This document shows positions 41,995-51,384 of a DNA stretch of 64,000 bases, in pieces. The DNA is taken from NCBI RefSeq assembly GCF_900111735.1, contig NZ_FOHW01000007.1:121313-185312 (forward strand), given 5' to 3'. Each line of letters opens with the position of its first letter. Within the stretch, counting starts at the first letter, position 1. A model generated the notes under the pieces. The model saw only the letters and a program-made list of their open reading frames with translations. It searched no databases and was not told the DNA's origin. Both the position numbers and the translations under genes were made by a program. The DNA comes from Pseudomonas graminis. Lineage in GTDB: Bacteria > Pseudomonadota > Gammaproteobacteria > Pseudomonadales > Pseudomonadaceae.

Positions 41995-42987
41995 ATGGCT
42001 TCGACCTACGCAACATCTGCTGTCCTGGGCAGCGCTTCGCCATTCCGTGTGTCTTGGGGATCGGTGTTTGCCGGTGCAGCAATCACGCTGGTGACGTATC
42101 TGGTGCTGAGCGTACTTGGCACGGCAATCGGTGCTGGCGCCCTGGACCCGATGGCCCAAGGCAACCCGCTGAGCGGTTTCGGCAGGGGCGCCGGCGCCTG
42201 GTTGTTCATCAGTACGTTGGTGGCCATTGCCGCCGGTGCCTGGGTGTCGGGCCGTACCGCGCCGGACCGTGGCGGTCTGCATGGTCTGTTGAGCTGGACG
42301 GTCAGCACGTTGCTGACCACCTGGCTCCTCGCGTCGCTGGCCGGATCGCTGGTCGGCACTGCCGGCAACATCGCCGGCAAGGGTCTTTCTCTGGCGGCCG
42401 ATGGCGTGGCTGCTGCCGCACCGGGTGTAGGCCAGAGCATTAAGCAGCAGCTGGATAAAAACGGCATCAGCCTGGATTGGGACAGCCTGAAATCGCAGCT
42501 TGACACCACCTTGAAGCAGTCCGGCAAGCCAGAGCTGGATCCTTCAAAGCTGGATCAGAAAGCCGACGTGGCTGGCGCCGATGCCAAGCAGACTGCAGAG
42601 CAGGCCTCCACCGATCCAGCCCAGGCCGGCGATCAGTTGAAGCAATGGTTCGATCGCGTCCAGAAAGCGGGCGAACCGGCCTTGAATGCCGCCGACAAAG
42701 ACGCGCTGGTTAACATCGTGGCCGCTCGCACAGGCAAGAGCAAAGCGGAAGCGCAGCAGATCGTCGACAACTATGCCCAGGCCTATCAGCAAGCAGCGGC
42801 GAAAGTCGCAGAGCTGAAGGCGCAGGCCGAGCAACAGGCCCGTGAGGCGGCGGATGTCGCGGCCAAGCAAGTCTCCAAAGCAGCATGGGGCACGTTCTTC
42901 ATGCTGATCATCGGCGCTGCGTTGAGCTTCGGTCTGGCCCGTTATGCCCTGAGCTCGCGTCCTCGCCTGCTGGCCGAGACTGTTTAA
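41995..42987 (+). CDS. Membrane protein of unknown function with long helical middle
   Basis: The 330-residue protein has three hydrophobic helices near the N terminus (about 20-42, 62-82, 95-120), a long Ala/Gln/Lys-rich part (about 125-295) that should be mostly helical or coiled, and a C-terminal helix (about 297-318). The middle contains QQIVDNYAQAYQQAAAKVAE, of the kind seen in envelope stress proteins. I do not recognise a named family. The start has AGAGGAAA upstream. It is divergent from the PAS-LuxR regulator. Confidence 0.8.
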   Translation: MASTYATSAVLGSASPFRVSWGSVFAGAAITLVTYLVLSVLGTAIGAGALDPMAQGNPLSGFGRGAGAWLFISTLVAIAAGAWVSGRTAPDRGGLHGLLSWTVSTLLTTWLLASLAGSLVGTAGNIAGKGLSLAADGVAAAAPGVGQSIKQQLDKNGISLDWDSLKSQLDTTLKQSGKPELDPSKLDQKADVAGADAKQTAEQASTDPAQAGDQLKQWFDRVQKAGEPALNAADKDALVNIVAARTGKSKAEAQQIVDNYAQAYQQAAAKVAELKAQAEQQAREAADVAAKQVSKAAWGTFFMLIIGAALSFGLARYALSSRPRLLAETV

Positions 42988-43038
42988 GGGTTTCAGCAAT
43001 CAGATGGCGTTGCCGATTCTGAATCGCTGAATCAAGCC

Positions 43039-43073
43039 AAGGCCCGGTGCGCAATGCGGTCGCACCGGGCCTT
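43039..43073 (+). terminator. Terminator-like hairpin after the membrane-protein gene
   Basis: AAGGCCCGGTGCG and CGCACCGGGCCTT form a 13-bp stem with a 9-base loop, 52 bases past the stop. Confidence 0.7.
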
Positions 43074-43190
43074 GCGCTGTTTGCCCCCCTTAATCAAGCC
43101 TCTCGGCGCACTCGCACGCGACCCAACGCACGTTTCAAACTCTTGGAGTACAATGCGCGCCACCGTGATTTCGCTCATAAAAGGTGCGTC

Positions 43191-43862
43191 ATGCAGCCCT
43201 TCGCTATTGCTCCTTCGATTCTGTCCGCCGATTTCGCCCGTCTGGGAGAGGAAGTCGACAACGTCCTGGCCGCTGGCGCCGACATTGTCCACTTCGACGT
43301 TATGGACAACCACTACGTCCCCAATCTGACGATCGGACCGATGGTCTGCGCGGCATTGCGCAAATACGGCATCACCGCGCCCATCGATGTTCATCTGATG
43401 GTCAGCCCGGTGGATCGCATCATCGGCGACTTCATCGAAGCCGGGGCCACCTACATCACCTTCCACCCGGAAGCGACCCAGCACATCGACCGTTCCCTGC
43501 AACTGATCCGAGAAGGGGGCTGCAAGGCGGGTCTGGTGTTCAACCCGGCGACTCCGCTGAACCTGCTCGAATACGTCATGGACAAGGTCGACATGATCCT
43601 GCTCATGAGCGTCAACCCGGGCTTCGGCGGTCAGAAATTCATCCCCGGTACGATCAACAAGCTGCGTGAAGCCCGCGCACTCATTGACGCATCCGGTCGC
43701 GACATCCGTCTGGAGATCGACGGCGGTGTCAACGTCAACAACATCCGCGAGATCGCCGCAGCCGGTGCCGACACCTTCGTCGCAGGCTCGGCCATTTTCA
43801 ATGCGCCTGATTACCGCGAAGTCATTGCGAAGATGCACGCAGAACTGGCGTTGGCCCGTTGA
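43191..43862 (+). CDS. rpe: Ribulose-phosphate 3-epimerase
   Basis: The 223-residue TIM-barrel enzyme interconverts D-ribulose 5-phosphate and D-xylulose 5-phosphate. It has [17 protein letters not shown] at the start, the metal-site motifs [17 protein letters not shown] and DVHLMV, and [11 protein letters not shown] before the phosphate-binding end (IDGGVNVNN). I used the ATG at 43191 with AAGG upstream; a TACAAT -10-like box precedes it. The stop overlaps the gph start (TTGA). Confidence 0.97.
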   Translation: MQPFAIAPSILSADFARLGEEVDNVLAAGADIVHFDVMDNHYVPNLTIGPMVCAALRKYGITAPIDVHLMVSPVDRIIGDFIEAGATYITFHPEATQHIDRSLQLIREGGCKAGLVFNPATPLNLLEYVMDKVDMILLMSVNPGFGGQKFIPGTINKLREARALIDASGRDIRLEIDGGVNVNNIREIAAAGADTFVAGSAIFNAPDYREVIAKMHAELALAR

Positions 43863-44692
43863 ACAGCGGCTTCGAGCAGCTGTTTCCGGGCCGTCTGCCC
43901 AGGCTGATCATGTTCGACCTCGACGGCACACTGATCGACTCGGTGCCGGATCTGGCAGCAGCGGTGGACAAGACCCTGATCCAGTTCGGCCGGCCGCCGG
44001 CGGGTATCGAGCGGGTCCGTGACTGGATCGGCAACGGGGTGCGCGTGCTGGTACGCCGCGCGTTGGCGAACGGCATGGATCACACCGCCGTCGATGAAGA
44101 GTCCACCGAGGCTGCGCTGGCGATTTTCATGGAGGCCTACAGCGGCAGCCACGCCCTGACCAAGGTCTACCCCGGCGTGCGCGAAACCCTGAAGTGGCTG
44201 CAGAAGATGGGCATCGAGATGGCGCTGATCACCAACAAGCCGGAACGCTTTGTCGCGCCCTTGCTGGATGACCTCAAGCTCGGCCGGTTCTTTCGCTGGA
44301 TCGTGGGTGGCGACACGCTGCCGCAGCAGAAGCCCGATCCGGCGGCGCTGTTCTTCGTCATGAAAATGGCCGGCGTACCGGGCTCGCAGTCACTGTTCGT
44401 GGGTGACTCGCGCAACGACGTGCTGGCGGCGAAAGCGGCGGGTGTCGCCTGTGTGGCATTGAGTTACGGCTATAACCACGGCCGCCCGATCGCGGAAGAG
44501 TCGCCGGCACTGGTCATCGACGATTTGCGCATGCTGATTCCGGGCAGTTCTGCCGGTTGCTTAGCGCAGGGCGCTGAGATAACGTTGCCCGACATCAAGT
44601 CTCCCTCCTTTAGAGAATCCATCGTGGTGGTCACTCGCAAACTCTGGATGAAAGTCATCAAGGCCCTGGCCCGCTGGCGTTGGCGCGCCTGA
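43859..44692 (+). CDS. gph: Phosphoglycolate phosphatase; 3' end contains the trpE leader frame
   Basis: The 277-residue HAD phosphatase starts with a TTG that overlaps the rpe stop. It has the nucleophile motif [11 protein letters not shown], a LITNKPERF motif II and the Mg-binding [15 protein letters not shown]. It clears 2-phosphoglycolate. E. coli Gph has about 252 residues; here the C terminus runs on as [20 protein letters not shown]. That tail is not needed for the fold and is nearly the same as the leader peptide before trpG, so the gene appears to end inside the trpE attenuation leader, in the same frame. Confidence 0.95.
   Translation: MNSGFEQLFPGRLPRLIMFDLDGTLIDSVPDLAAAVDKTLIQFGRPPAGIERVRDWIGNGVRVLVRRALANGMDHTAVDEESTEAALAIFMEAYSGSHALTKVYPGVRETLKWLQKMGIEMALITNKPERFVAPLLDDLKLGRFFRWIVGGDTLPQQKPDPAALFFVMKMAGVPGSQSLFVGDSRNDVLAAKAAGVACVALSYGYNHGRPIAEESPALVIDDLRMLIPGSSAGCLAQGAEITLPDIKSPSFRESIVVVTRKLWMKVIKALARWRWRA
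44624..44692 (+). promoter_or_regulatory. trpE leader peptide, in frame with the end of gph
   Basis: The final 22 codons of gph, from a GTG at 44624 that has GAGA seven bases upstream, read [22 protein letters not shown] with Trp codons at three places, two of them one codon apart just before the stop. A shorter start at the ATG 44648 is also possible. Ribosome stalling at the Trp-Arg-Trp codons would report charged tRNA-Trp. Attenuation of trpE has been reported in P. putida. Confidence 0.7.
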
Positions 44693-44719
44693 CTTGAATC
44701 TGGCCGGAGCCCCGGCGCG
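44684..44719 (+). promoter_or_regulatory. trpE attenuator-like alternative hairpins
   Basis: CGCGCC at the leader end (44684-44689) can pair with GGCGCG (44714-44719). That excludes the short GCCGG-AGCC-CCGGC hairpin at 44703-44716. Two mutually exclusive stems just after tandem Trp codons fit transcription attenuation. The T-run after the second stem is weak (GCGTTT). Confidence 0.55.
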
Positions 44720-44760
44720 TTTGCATCCCTGACCGTTTTCCCTCAGACCACGAGGCTGAT

Positions 44761-46242
44761 ATGACCCGCGAAGAATTCCTGCGTTTGGCCGCTGAAGGCT
44801 ACAACCGCATCCCCCTTGCCTACGAAACCCTGGCCGACTTCGATACCCCGCTGTCGATCTATCTGAAGCTCGCTGACGAGCCCAACTCTTACCTGCTTGA
44901 GTCGGTGCAGGGCGGGGAGAAGTGGGGGCGGTATTCGATCATCGGCCTGCCGTGCCGCACGGTCATGCGCGTGCATGACCACACCGTCAGCGTGACCCAC
45001 GACGGCGTCGAGATCGAGCGCCTCGAAGCCGAAGACCCGCTGGACTTCGTCGAGACTTTCAAGGCCCGCTACAACGTTCCGACCATCGCCGGTCTGCCAC
45101 GCTTCAACGGCGGTCTGGTGGGCTATTTCGGTTATGACTGCGTGCGTTATGTAGAGCCGCGTCTGGGCGCATGCCCGAATCCCGATCCGCTGGGCGTGCC
45201 GGATATTTTGCTGATGGTGTCCGATGCCGTCGTGGTGTTCGATAACCTGGCCGGCAAGATGCACGCGATTGTGCTGGTTGATCCGGCTCAGTCTGAAGCC
45301 TATGAAGGTGGCCTGGCCCGACTCGAAGTGCTGATGGAAAAACTGCGTCAGCCGATCACGCCCCGTCGTGGTCTGGACCTGACCCGTCCGCAGGCGGCCG
45401 ACCCCGTGTTCCGTTCCAGCTTCACCCAGTCGGATTATGAAAAAGCCGTCGACACGATCAAGGAATACATCCTCGCCGGCGACTGCATGCAGGTCGTGCC
45501 GTCGCAGCGCATGTCCATCGACTTCAAGGCCGCGCCGATCGATCTGTATCGCGCGCTGCGGTGTTTCAATCCGACGCCCTACATGTACTTCTTCAACTTC
45601 GGCGACTTCCACGTCGTCGGCAGTTCCCCGGAAGTGCTGGTGCGGGTCGAAGACAATCTGATCACCGTACGGCCGATTGCCGGGACGCGTCCTCGCGGCG
45701 CTACCGAGGAAGAGGATTACGCGCTGGAAGTCGACTTGCTGTCCGACGACAAAGAGATCGCCGAGCACCTGATGCTCATCGATCTGGGGCGCAACGACAC
45801 GGGGCGCGTTTCGGAAGTCGGCTCGGTGAAGCTCACCGAGAAGATGGTCATCGAGCGTTATTCGAACGTCATGCACATCGTGTCGAACGTCACTGGTCAG
45901 CTGAAGAACGGCCTGACGGCGATGGATGCGCTGCGGGCTATCTTGCCGGCGGGCACGTTGTCGGGCGCGCCGAAGATTCGTGCGATGGAAATCATCGACG
46001 AGCTGGAGCCGGTCAAGCGTGGTGTGTACGGCGGCGCAGTGGGCTACTTTGCCTGGAACGGCAACATGGATACCGCGATTGCCATCCGCACCGCCGTGAT
46101 CAAAAACGGTGAGCTGCACGTGCAGGCCGGTGGCGGCATCGTTGCGGATTCTGTGCCAGCGCTGGAGTGGGAAGAAACCCTCAACAAGCGCCGCGCGATG
46201 TTCCGCGCCGTGGCCCTGGCGCAGCAGACGCCCGAAGCTTGA
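44761..46242 (+). CDS. trpE: Anthranilate synthase component I
   Basis: The 493-residue enzyme uses chorismate and ammonia to make anthranilate. The N-terminal half has the feedback-site motif [18 protein letters not shown], and the chorismate-binding half has [32 protein letters not shown] and [20 protein letters not shown]. It pairs with TrpG, encoded 2.6 kb downstream in a separate unit. A leader peptide and attenuator precede it and a strong terminator follows. Confidence 0.98.
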   Translation: MTREEFLRLAAEGYNRIPLAYETLADFDTPLSIYLKLADEPNSYLLESVQGGEKWGRYSIIGLPCRTVMRVHDHTVSVTHDGVEIERLEAEDPLDFVETFKARYNVPTIAGLPRFNGGLVGYFGYDCVRYVEPRLGACPNPDPLGVPDILLMVSDAVVVFDNLAGKMHAIVLVDPAQSEAYEGGLARLEVLMEKLRQPITPRRGLDLTRPQAADPVFRSSFTQSDYEKAVDTIKEYILAGDCMQVVPSQRMSIDFKAAPIDLYRALRCFNPTPYMYFFNFGDFHVVGSSPEVLVRVEDNLITVRPIAGTRPRGATEEEDYALEVDLLSDDKEIAEHLMLIDLGRNDTGRVSEVGSVKLTEKMVIERYSNVMHIVSNVTGQLKNGLTAMDALRAILPAGTLSGAPKIRAMEIIDELEPVKRGVYGGAVGYFAWNGNMDTAIAIRTAVIKNGELHVQAGGGIVADSVPALEWEETLNKRRAMFRAVALAQQTPEA

Positions 46243-46260
46243 TGGTTGGTCTGCACATGA

Positions 46261-46287
46261 AAACGGCGCCAGGGGCGCCGTTTTTTT
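46261..46287 (+). terminator. Rho-independent terminator of trpE
   Basis: ACGGCGCC-AGG-GGCGCCGT is followed by seven T, 19 bases past the trpE stop. Confidence 0.9.
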
Positions 46288-46306
46288 GTGGCCGATACAA
46301 ACCACT

Positions 46307-46411
46307 TGTAGGAGTGAGCTTGCTCGCGATCACCATTTACCCGACAACACTTGCAGCGTCTACACGGACGTAATCGCGAGCAAGGTGGAGCGCCACCCCG
46401 GCGCTCCTACA
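46307..46411. repeat. Hybrid REP pair (TGTAGGAG family) between trpE and estA
   Basis: The left arm is TGTAGGAGTGAGCTTGCTCG. The right arm begins TAATCGCGAGCAAG but continues GTGGAGCGCCACCCCGGCGC before CTCCTACA, so its middle has been replaced by another palindrome (GGAGCGCCAC and GGCGCTCC). Confidence 0.7.
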
Positions 46412-46422
46412 GGACCATGGCG

Positions 46423-48363
46423 TCAGAAATCCAGACTCACCGCCAGGTTCAACCCTTGCTGCGTCACGTCATCATTCTTGCGCCAGTTGTAGCCCGCACG
46501 CAGCGTCAGGTCGGGCGCCAGCTTCTGGCTCAGGCCCACACTGGCGCGATTCAAGCTGCGCTGGGGGTCATAGCCTTTCAGGTCAAAGTCCACGCCCGGC
46601 ACGCTATTCAGCGCGATGGTCACGTCCTGCTGATCAGTCTCGAACTCACGCTCATGGGCCACTTCGCCAAACAGTTGAGTCTGCGGCGTGACGTCGAACT
46701 TGCCTTGCAGCCCCGCGCCGAGCCGCTTCGACTTGCGCGTCTGGTCGTCGTAGTTGAGTGCGGTCGCGCGAGCACTGTTCTCCGAATAGCCATCGACGTC
46801 GACATGGGAATAGTCGGCGCTGATGAACGGCGAGAAATGCCAGCGACTGCTCTGCTCGGCCAGATCGAAGCCCACGCGCCCACTCACTGCCCACAGATCG
46901 CCTTTGGTGTCGCCTTTCTCCGCGCCTTCGCTGCTGCCCAGCGCGAACTTGCGCTTGAGGTTGTCGTAGTCGAGTTTTCCGCCCGAGGCCGCCAGGTCTG
47001 CCCACCAGTGTTGTGCCTGATACTGCACGAACGCGGTCGCGATGTAGCTATTGAGTTTGTAGTCCGAATCCTTGGCCCCGGCTTCGAGGGTTTGCCGGTA
47101 TGCGCCCGCAACCAGGCCCGCTCTCCAGTCTTCAGCGAAGCGATAGCTGCCGCCCACCGTGAGGTTGTAGCCATGACCGTCGCCGCTGGCGGAATTGCCT
47201 TGCGCGTCGAAATCCATTTTCTGACCGCCACCGGCGACGATGGCCCGCCATTCACCAACGTTCTGCCAGTTGCCCCAGTCCGCCAGCCACTGACTGCGCA
47301 GTTCATCCTGCTGCGCGCGCAACGTACCGTTGGCCATTTCCGGCAGCAGGGTAATTTCCCACGGTGCGGACAAAATCGAATACCCGTAGTCGGCGATCAG
47401 GCGCTGACCCGCGACGGTCGGGTGCACGCCGTCATTGAACAGCAGTTTGGTCGGATCAGGCGTCAGGCCGCCAATCCCGTAAACGCTATTGGCGGTGCAG
47501 TTGTTGCCGTTGAAACAGGTGCCGACCAGGTTCTGATCGGCCGCCAACCCGTAGCGCGCCGGCTCGGTCAGTACATCGCGTATGAGCCCCGGCACATTGA
47601 GCGGAATGATCTCGGCATCGATTTGCCCCAGCCGATTGACCAACTGCTGGTTGAACACCCCGCTCAGCAACGTCGACGGCACCTGCAATGGCGTGCCGAA
47701 TACAGCAGGCGTGCGGCCGATGTCAGGCAGCAGCCAGACCATGATGTAACGCGCCCCGGCCTGGGACAGGATTTGCGCGCCGTTGGCCAGGTTGTTCGCC
47801 GCGTTGACGGCCTGTCCCGCGCTCAGCACCCGGCCCTGAAGGAAGTCATTGCCGCCCCCGGTCAGGTAGTAAAGGGCGTTGGGGTCAGCCCGCGAGCTGT
47901 TTTCAACCAGATAGCCGGGTCGCGTCCGGAACACTGTCGTGACGCCAGTGGTGGCATCGGTGTTGGCAATCCGGGATTGGGTGGTGATCGCCGCGAGGAT
48001 CTGATCCGTCCGGTCGCCGCCCACGGCCCAATTATTACCATCCGCCAACCCTTGCGCCGCGCGAACGGGGGAGGTGGATGCCTGCAAGTCTCCGGGCGCC
48101 ACGCCAAGCATTCCGCCCAGCAACGTCGATGAGTTCAGACCGAATGCCTCACCGCTCCCGTTCAGGTACGTCGGGCCGGTGCGGTTGGTGAAGCGCAAGG
48201 TGGCGCCGGGTGGTCCGCCCGCATCGGGGAATTGCCCGGCGTCGGCCAGGCTGTCGCCAAACACGATCATCGTTGAATAGGGGGAAGAGGCGGCCAGGGC
48301 CGAGGAGCAGGCGAGCGAGAGCAGGCAAGCCGCGAACGGCCAGCGCAGTGTGGCTTTGAGCAT
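46423..48363 (-). CDS. estA: GDSL esterase autotransporter (EstA/EstP type)
   Basis: The 646-residue protein has a signal peptide ending near residue 24, a GDSL lipase passenger with the nucleophile Ser38 in [10 protein letters not shown] and the Asp-His pair in [12 protein letters not shown], and a C-terminal autotransporter barrel (about 370-646) ending in Phe. EstA keeps the passenger on the cell surface and in P. aeruginosa affects rhamnolipid production and motility. I used the ATG at 48363 with AAGGGA upstream. In P. aeruginosa estA lies elsewhere and this locus holds the pyocins; in P. putida a similar esterase gene sits here. Confidence 0.93.
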   Translation of the reverse strand: MLKATLRWPFAACLLSLACSSALAASSPYSTMIVFGDSLADAGQFPDAGGPPGATLRFTNRTGPTYLNGSGEAFGLNSSTLLGGMLGVAPGDLQASTSPVRAAQGLADGNNWAVGGDRTDQILAAITTQSRIANTDATTGVTTVFRTRPGYLVENSSRADPNALYYLTGGGNDFLQGRVLSAGQAVNAANNLANGAQILSQAGARYIMVWLLPDIGRTPAVFGTPLQVPSTLLSGVFNQQLVNRLGQIDAEIIPLNVPGLIRDVLTEPARYGLAADQNLVGTCFNGNNCTANSVYGIGGLTPDPTKLLFNDGVHPTVAGQRLIADYGYSILSAPWEITLLPEMANGTLRAQQDELRSQWLADWGNWQNVGEWRAIVAGGGQKMDFDAQGNSASGDGHGYNLTVGGSYRFAEDWRAGLVAGAYRQTLEAGAKDSDYKLNSYIATAFVQYQAQHWWADLAASGGKLDYDNLKRKFALGSSEGAEKGDTKGDLWAVSGRVGFDLAEQSSRWHFSPFISADYSHVDVDGYSENSARATALNYDDQTRKSKRLGAGLQGKFDVTPQTQLFGEVAHEREFETDQQDVTIALNSVPGVDFDLKGYDPQRSLNRASVGLSQKLAPDLTLRAGYNWRKNDDVTQQGLNLAVSLDF

Positions 48364-48546
48364 GGGGGCATCCCTTATTGTTTTCAGTGCTGTACGAGAA
48401 GGTAGCAGCAGCGACACAAATCGCCCACGATGCCGTGGCATTCACGGCAAATATTCTGTACTGGCCTTCAAGCTGCGATCTGCATCTTGCAGGCGCCCAG
48501 TTCCTGCCAGTCGGCCTCTGGGTCGCGCCATCCGGGCACTGCGATA

Positions 48547-48575
48547 TTGCACGCCCTGCGGCGGTACGCTACTGT
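48547..48575 (+). promoter_or_regulatory. Candidate promoter of the trpGDC leader
   Basis: TTGCAC and TACTGT are 17 bases apart, directly before the leader peptide frame. A start near 48582 would place the GTG at 48604, with CGAGA upstream, as the leader start. Confidence 0.4.
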
Positions 48576-48585
48576 GCGGCAACGT

Positions 48586-48672
48586 ATGAACGAGACCTTT
48601 CCTGTGTCGATTGTCAGCAGCTTCTTGATGCGCGTTATCAAGGGCCACGCCCGCTGGCGTTGGCGCGCCTGA
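48586..48672 (+). promoter_or_regulatory. trpGDC leader peptide
   Basis: A 28-codon frame from ATG 48586, or a 22-codon frame from the GTG at 48604, ends MRVIKGHARWRWRA with two Trp codons one codon apart. The last 14 residues match the gph/trpE leader tail at 11 places. It precedes a GC-rich hairpin and trpG, so Trp-dependent attenuation is likely. Confidence 0.75.
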
Positions 48673-48684
48673 CTATGTCCCCCG

Positions 48685-48697
48685 CCGGCCCCGCCGG
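48685..48697 (+). promoter_or_regulatory. trpGDC attenuator-like hairpin
   Basis: CCGGC-CCC-GCCGG forms 12 bases past the leader stop, at almost the same distance as the stem in front of trpE. It could compete with pairing to the GGCG of the leader end. Confidence 0.5.
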
Positions 48698-48834
48698 ATC
48701 TGTATTGATATGCCTTCTGATGCCTCGGTTTTGCAGTGCCTCGCCGGAACCCTTCCTGCGACACCTCTGCGGGCAACTGCGGTCCGAAAACAGAAGGCCA
48801 CGTTAGAAGTCAGTAATTCAAAAGGTTAAGCACC

Positions 48835-49434
48835 ATGCTGCTGATGATCGATAACTACGACTCCTTCACCTACAACGTCGTGCAGTACCTGGGCGAACTG
48901 GGTGCCGACGTCAAGGTGATTCGCAACGACGAAATGACCGTCGCCGAAATCGAAGCCCTGAACCCTGAGCGCATCGTCGTTTCCCCCGGCCCGTGCACGC
49001 CGAACGAGGCGGGCGTGTCCATTGACGTGATCAAGCACTTTGCCGGCAAGCTGCCTGTGCTCGGCGTCTGCCTGGGTCATCAGTCGATTGGCCAGGCGTT
49101 TGGCGGCGACGTGGTGCGTGCGCGCCAGGTCATGCACGGCAAGACCAGCGAGCTGATCCACGAAGACAAAGGCGTGTTCGAAGGCCTGAAGCATCCGCTG
49201 ACCGTGACCCGCTATCACTCGCTGGTGGTCAAGCGCGAGACCCTTCCTGAATGTCTCGAATTGACCGCCTGGACCCAGCGCGAAGACGGCTCCGTTGATG
49301 AAATCATGGGCCTGCGTCACAAAACCCTTAACGTCGAGGGCGTACAGTTTCACCCTGAATCGATTCTTTCCGAGCAGGGCCACGAGCTGTTCGCCAACTT
49401 CCTCAAGCAGACCGGCGGCACCCGTCAGGGTTAA
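48835..49434 (+). CDS. trpG: Anthranilate synthase component II (glutamine amidotransferase)
   Basis: The 199-residue class I amidotransferase has the active-site Cys79 in LGVCLGHQS and the His-Glu pair in VQFHPES. It supplies ammonia to TrpE; in some bacteria the same subunit also serves PabB. It is the first gene of trpGDC; trpD starts 12 bases after its stop. Confidence 0.98.
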   Translation: MLLMIDNYDSFTYNVVQYLGELGADVKVIRNDEMTVAEIEALNPERIVVSPGPCTPNEAGVSIDVIKHFAGKLPVLGVCLGHQSIGQAFGGDVVRARQVMHGKTSELIHEDKGVFEGLKHPLTVTRYHSLVVKRETLPECLELTAWTQREDGSVDEIMGLRHKTLNVEGVQFHPESILSEQGHELFANFLKQTGGTRQG

Positions 49435-49446
49435 GGGCACTTCGAC

Positions 49447-50502
49447 ATGGCAATGGATATCAAAACGGCGCTGGGCCGGGTTGTGAATCAACTGGACCTG
49501 AGCACCGATGAAATGCGCGACGTCATGCGCGAAATCATGACCGGTCAGTGCACCCAGGCACAGATCGGCGCATTCCTGATGGGCATGCGCATGAAGAGCG
49601 AAAGCATCGACGAGATCGTCGGTGCGGTGTCTGTGATGCGCGAGTTGGCGGATCAGGTTCAGCTCAAAACCCTCGACGGCGTAGTCGACATCGTCGGTAC
49701 CGGTGGCGATGGCGCGAACATTTTCAACGTATCGACCGCGGCCTCCTTCGTGATCGCGGCGGCCGGTTGCACAGTCGCCAAGCACGGTAATCGCGCGGTC
49801 TCCGGCAAGAGCGGCAGCGCCGATTTACTGGAGGCCGCAGGCGTTTACCTGAACTTGACTCCGGTGCAAGTGGCGCGCTGCATCGACAGCGTCGGCATCG
49901 GCTTCATGTTCGCGCAAACCCATCACGGCGCAATGAAACACGCCGCCGGACCACGCAAGGAACTGGGCCTGCGGACCCTGTTCAATATGCTCGGTCCACT
50001 GACCAACCCGGCCGGCGTCAAGCATCAGGTGGTCGGCGTGTTCAGTCAGGCGCTGTGCCGGCCTTTGGCCGAAGTGCTGCTGCGCATGGGCAGCAAACAT
50101 GTGCTGGTGGTGCACTCCCAGGATGGCCTGGACGAATTCAGCATCGCCGCGCCGACGTTTGTCGCGGAACTCAAGAACGGCGAAGTAAACGAATACTGGG
50201 TGCAGCCGGAAGACCTCGGCATGAAAAGCCAGAGCCTGTTCGGTCTGGTGGTCGAGAGCCCGGCGCAGTCGCTGGAATTGATTCGCGACGCGCTGGGGCG
50301 GCGTAAATCGGAGCACGGGCAGAAAGCGGCTGAAATGATCGTGCTCAATGCCGGCGCCGCGCTTTACGCGGCTGACCATGCGTCATCATTGAAAGAAGGC
50401 GTGGCTTTGGCCCACGACGCATTGCACACGGGTCTGGCCCGCGAAAAGCTGGAAGAACTCGGTGCCTTTACGGCGGTATTCAAGCAGGAGAATGAAGCAT
50501 GA
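49447..50502 (+). CDS. trpD: Anthranilate phosphoribosyltransferase
   Basis: The 351-residue enzyme adds the phosphoribosyl group of PRPP to anthranilate. It has [19 protein letters not shown] and [19 protein letters not shown], the PRPP- and anthranilate-binding motifs. Two ATGs (49447 and 49453) are in frame; AAGGG is nine bases before the first, but many relatives begin at the second (MDIKTAL). The stop overlaps the trpC start by four bases. Confidence 0.97.
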   Translation: MAMDIKTALGRVVNQLDLSTDEMRDVMREIMTGQCTQAQIGAFLMGMRMKSESIDEIVGAVSVMRELADQVQLKTLDGVVDIVGTGGDGANIFNVSTAASFVIAAAGCTVAKHGNRAVSGKSGSADLLEAAGVYLNLTPVQVARCIDSVGIGFMFAQTHHGAMKHAAGPRKELGLRTLFNMLGPLTNPAGVKHQVVGVFSQALCRPLAEVLLRMGSKHVLVVHSQDGLDEFSIAAPTFVAELKNGEVNEYWVQPEDLGMKSQSLFGLVVESPAQSLELIRDALGRRKSEHGQKAAEMIVLNAGAALYAADHASSLKEGVALAHDALHTGLAREKLEELGAFTAVFKQENEA

Positions 50503-51335
50503 GCGTACCGACGGTATTGCAAAAGATTCTGGCCCGAAAGGTCGAGGAAGTCGCTGCGCGTCGTGCCAGTGTCAGCTTGGCCGAATTGGAAGCGCTGGCC
50601 GCCGCAGCCGATGCGCCGCGTGGGTTCGCCAAAGCGATGATCGCCCAGGCCAAGCGCAAGCAGCCGGCCGTCATCGCAGAGATCAAGAAAGCTTCGCCGA
50701 GCAAAGGTGTGATCCGCGAAAACTTCCAGCCCGCAGAGATCGCCAATAGCTACGAAGCGGGCGGAGCCACGTGCCTTTCTGTGCTGACGGACATCGATTT
50801 CTTTCAGGGCTCTGATGATTACTTGAAGCAAGCCCGGGCGGCGTGTTCGCTACCGGTGATACGCAAGGACTTCATGATCGACCCGTACCAGATTGTCGAG
50901 GCGCGGGCATTGGGCGCCGATTGCATTTTGCTGATCGTTTCGGCACTGGACGATGTGAAAATGGCCGAGCTGGCCTCCGTTGCCAAAGGTGTCGGCCTCG
51001 ACGTGCTGGTTGAAGTCCACGATGGCGACGAGCTTGAGCGGGCGTTGAAAATCCTCGACACCCCGCTGGTGGGCGTCAACAACCGCAATCTGCACACGTT
51101 CGACGTCAGTCTGGAAACCACCCTCGACCTGCTTCCACGTATTCCGCGTGATCGTCTGGTCGTCACCGAAAGCGGCATTTCTCACAGGGCCGACGTTGAG
51201 CTGATGGAAATCAGCGACGTTTATTCCTTTCTGGTGGGCGAGGCGTTCATGCGCGCCGAGAAGCCAGGTGTGGAATTGCAGCGGCTGTTCTTCCCGGAGA
51301 AAGGCACTGCGGTCAAATCCGGCGGCCTGGACTGA
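50499..51335 (+). CDS. trpC: Indole-3-glycerol phosphate synthase
   Basis: The 278-residue TIM-barrel enzyme closes the indole ring from CdRP. It has [15 protein letters not shown] at the first strand, [11 protein letters not shown], and [11 protein letters not shown]; the final phosphate-binding loop is ESGIS. It stands alone, not fused to TrpF. It is the last gene of trpGDC. Confidence 0.97.
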   Translation: MSVPTVLQKILARKVEEVAARRASVSLAELEALAAAADAPRGFAKAMIAQAKRKQPAVIAEIKKASPSKGVIRENFQPAEIANSYEAGGATCLSVLTDIDFFQGSDDYLKQARAACSLPVIRKDFMIDPYQIVEARALGADCILLIVSALDDVKMAELASVAKGVGLDVLVEVHDGDELERALKILDTPLVGVNNRNLHTFDVSLETTLDLLPRIPRDRLVVTESGISHRADVELMEISDVYSFLVGEAFMRAEKPGVELQRLFFPEKGTAVKSGGLD

Positions 51336-51384
51336 TCCAATCTTTCAGGCCTGAAAGCCATCGCCACTCGCGTCAGGAGGCAGC

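Noticed and set aside
44743..46305. 520-codon open frame antisense to trpE
   Set aside because: It is the complement of the conserved trpE frame and has no ribosome site or recognisable motif.
46351..48132. 593-codon open frame antisense to estA
   Set aside because: EstA has clear lipase and barrel signatures on the other strand.
46243..48834. Tailocin or prophage remnants at the trpE-trpG hotspot
   Set aside because: Every coding frame there is accounted for by estA and leader sequence.
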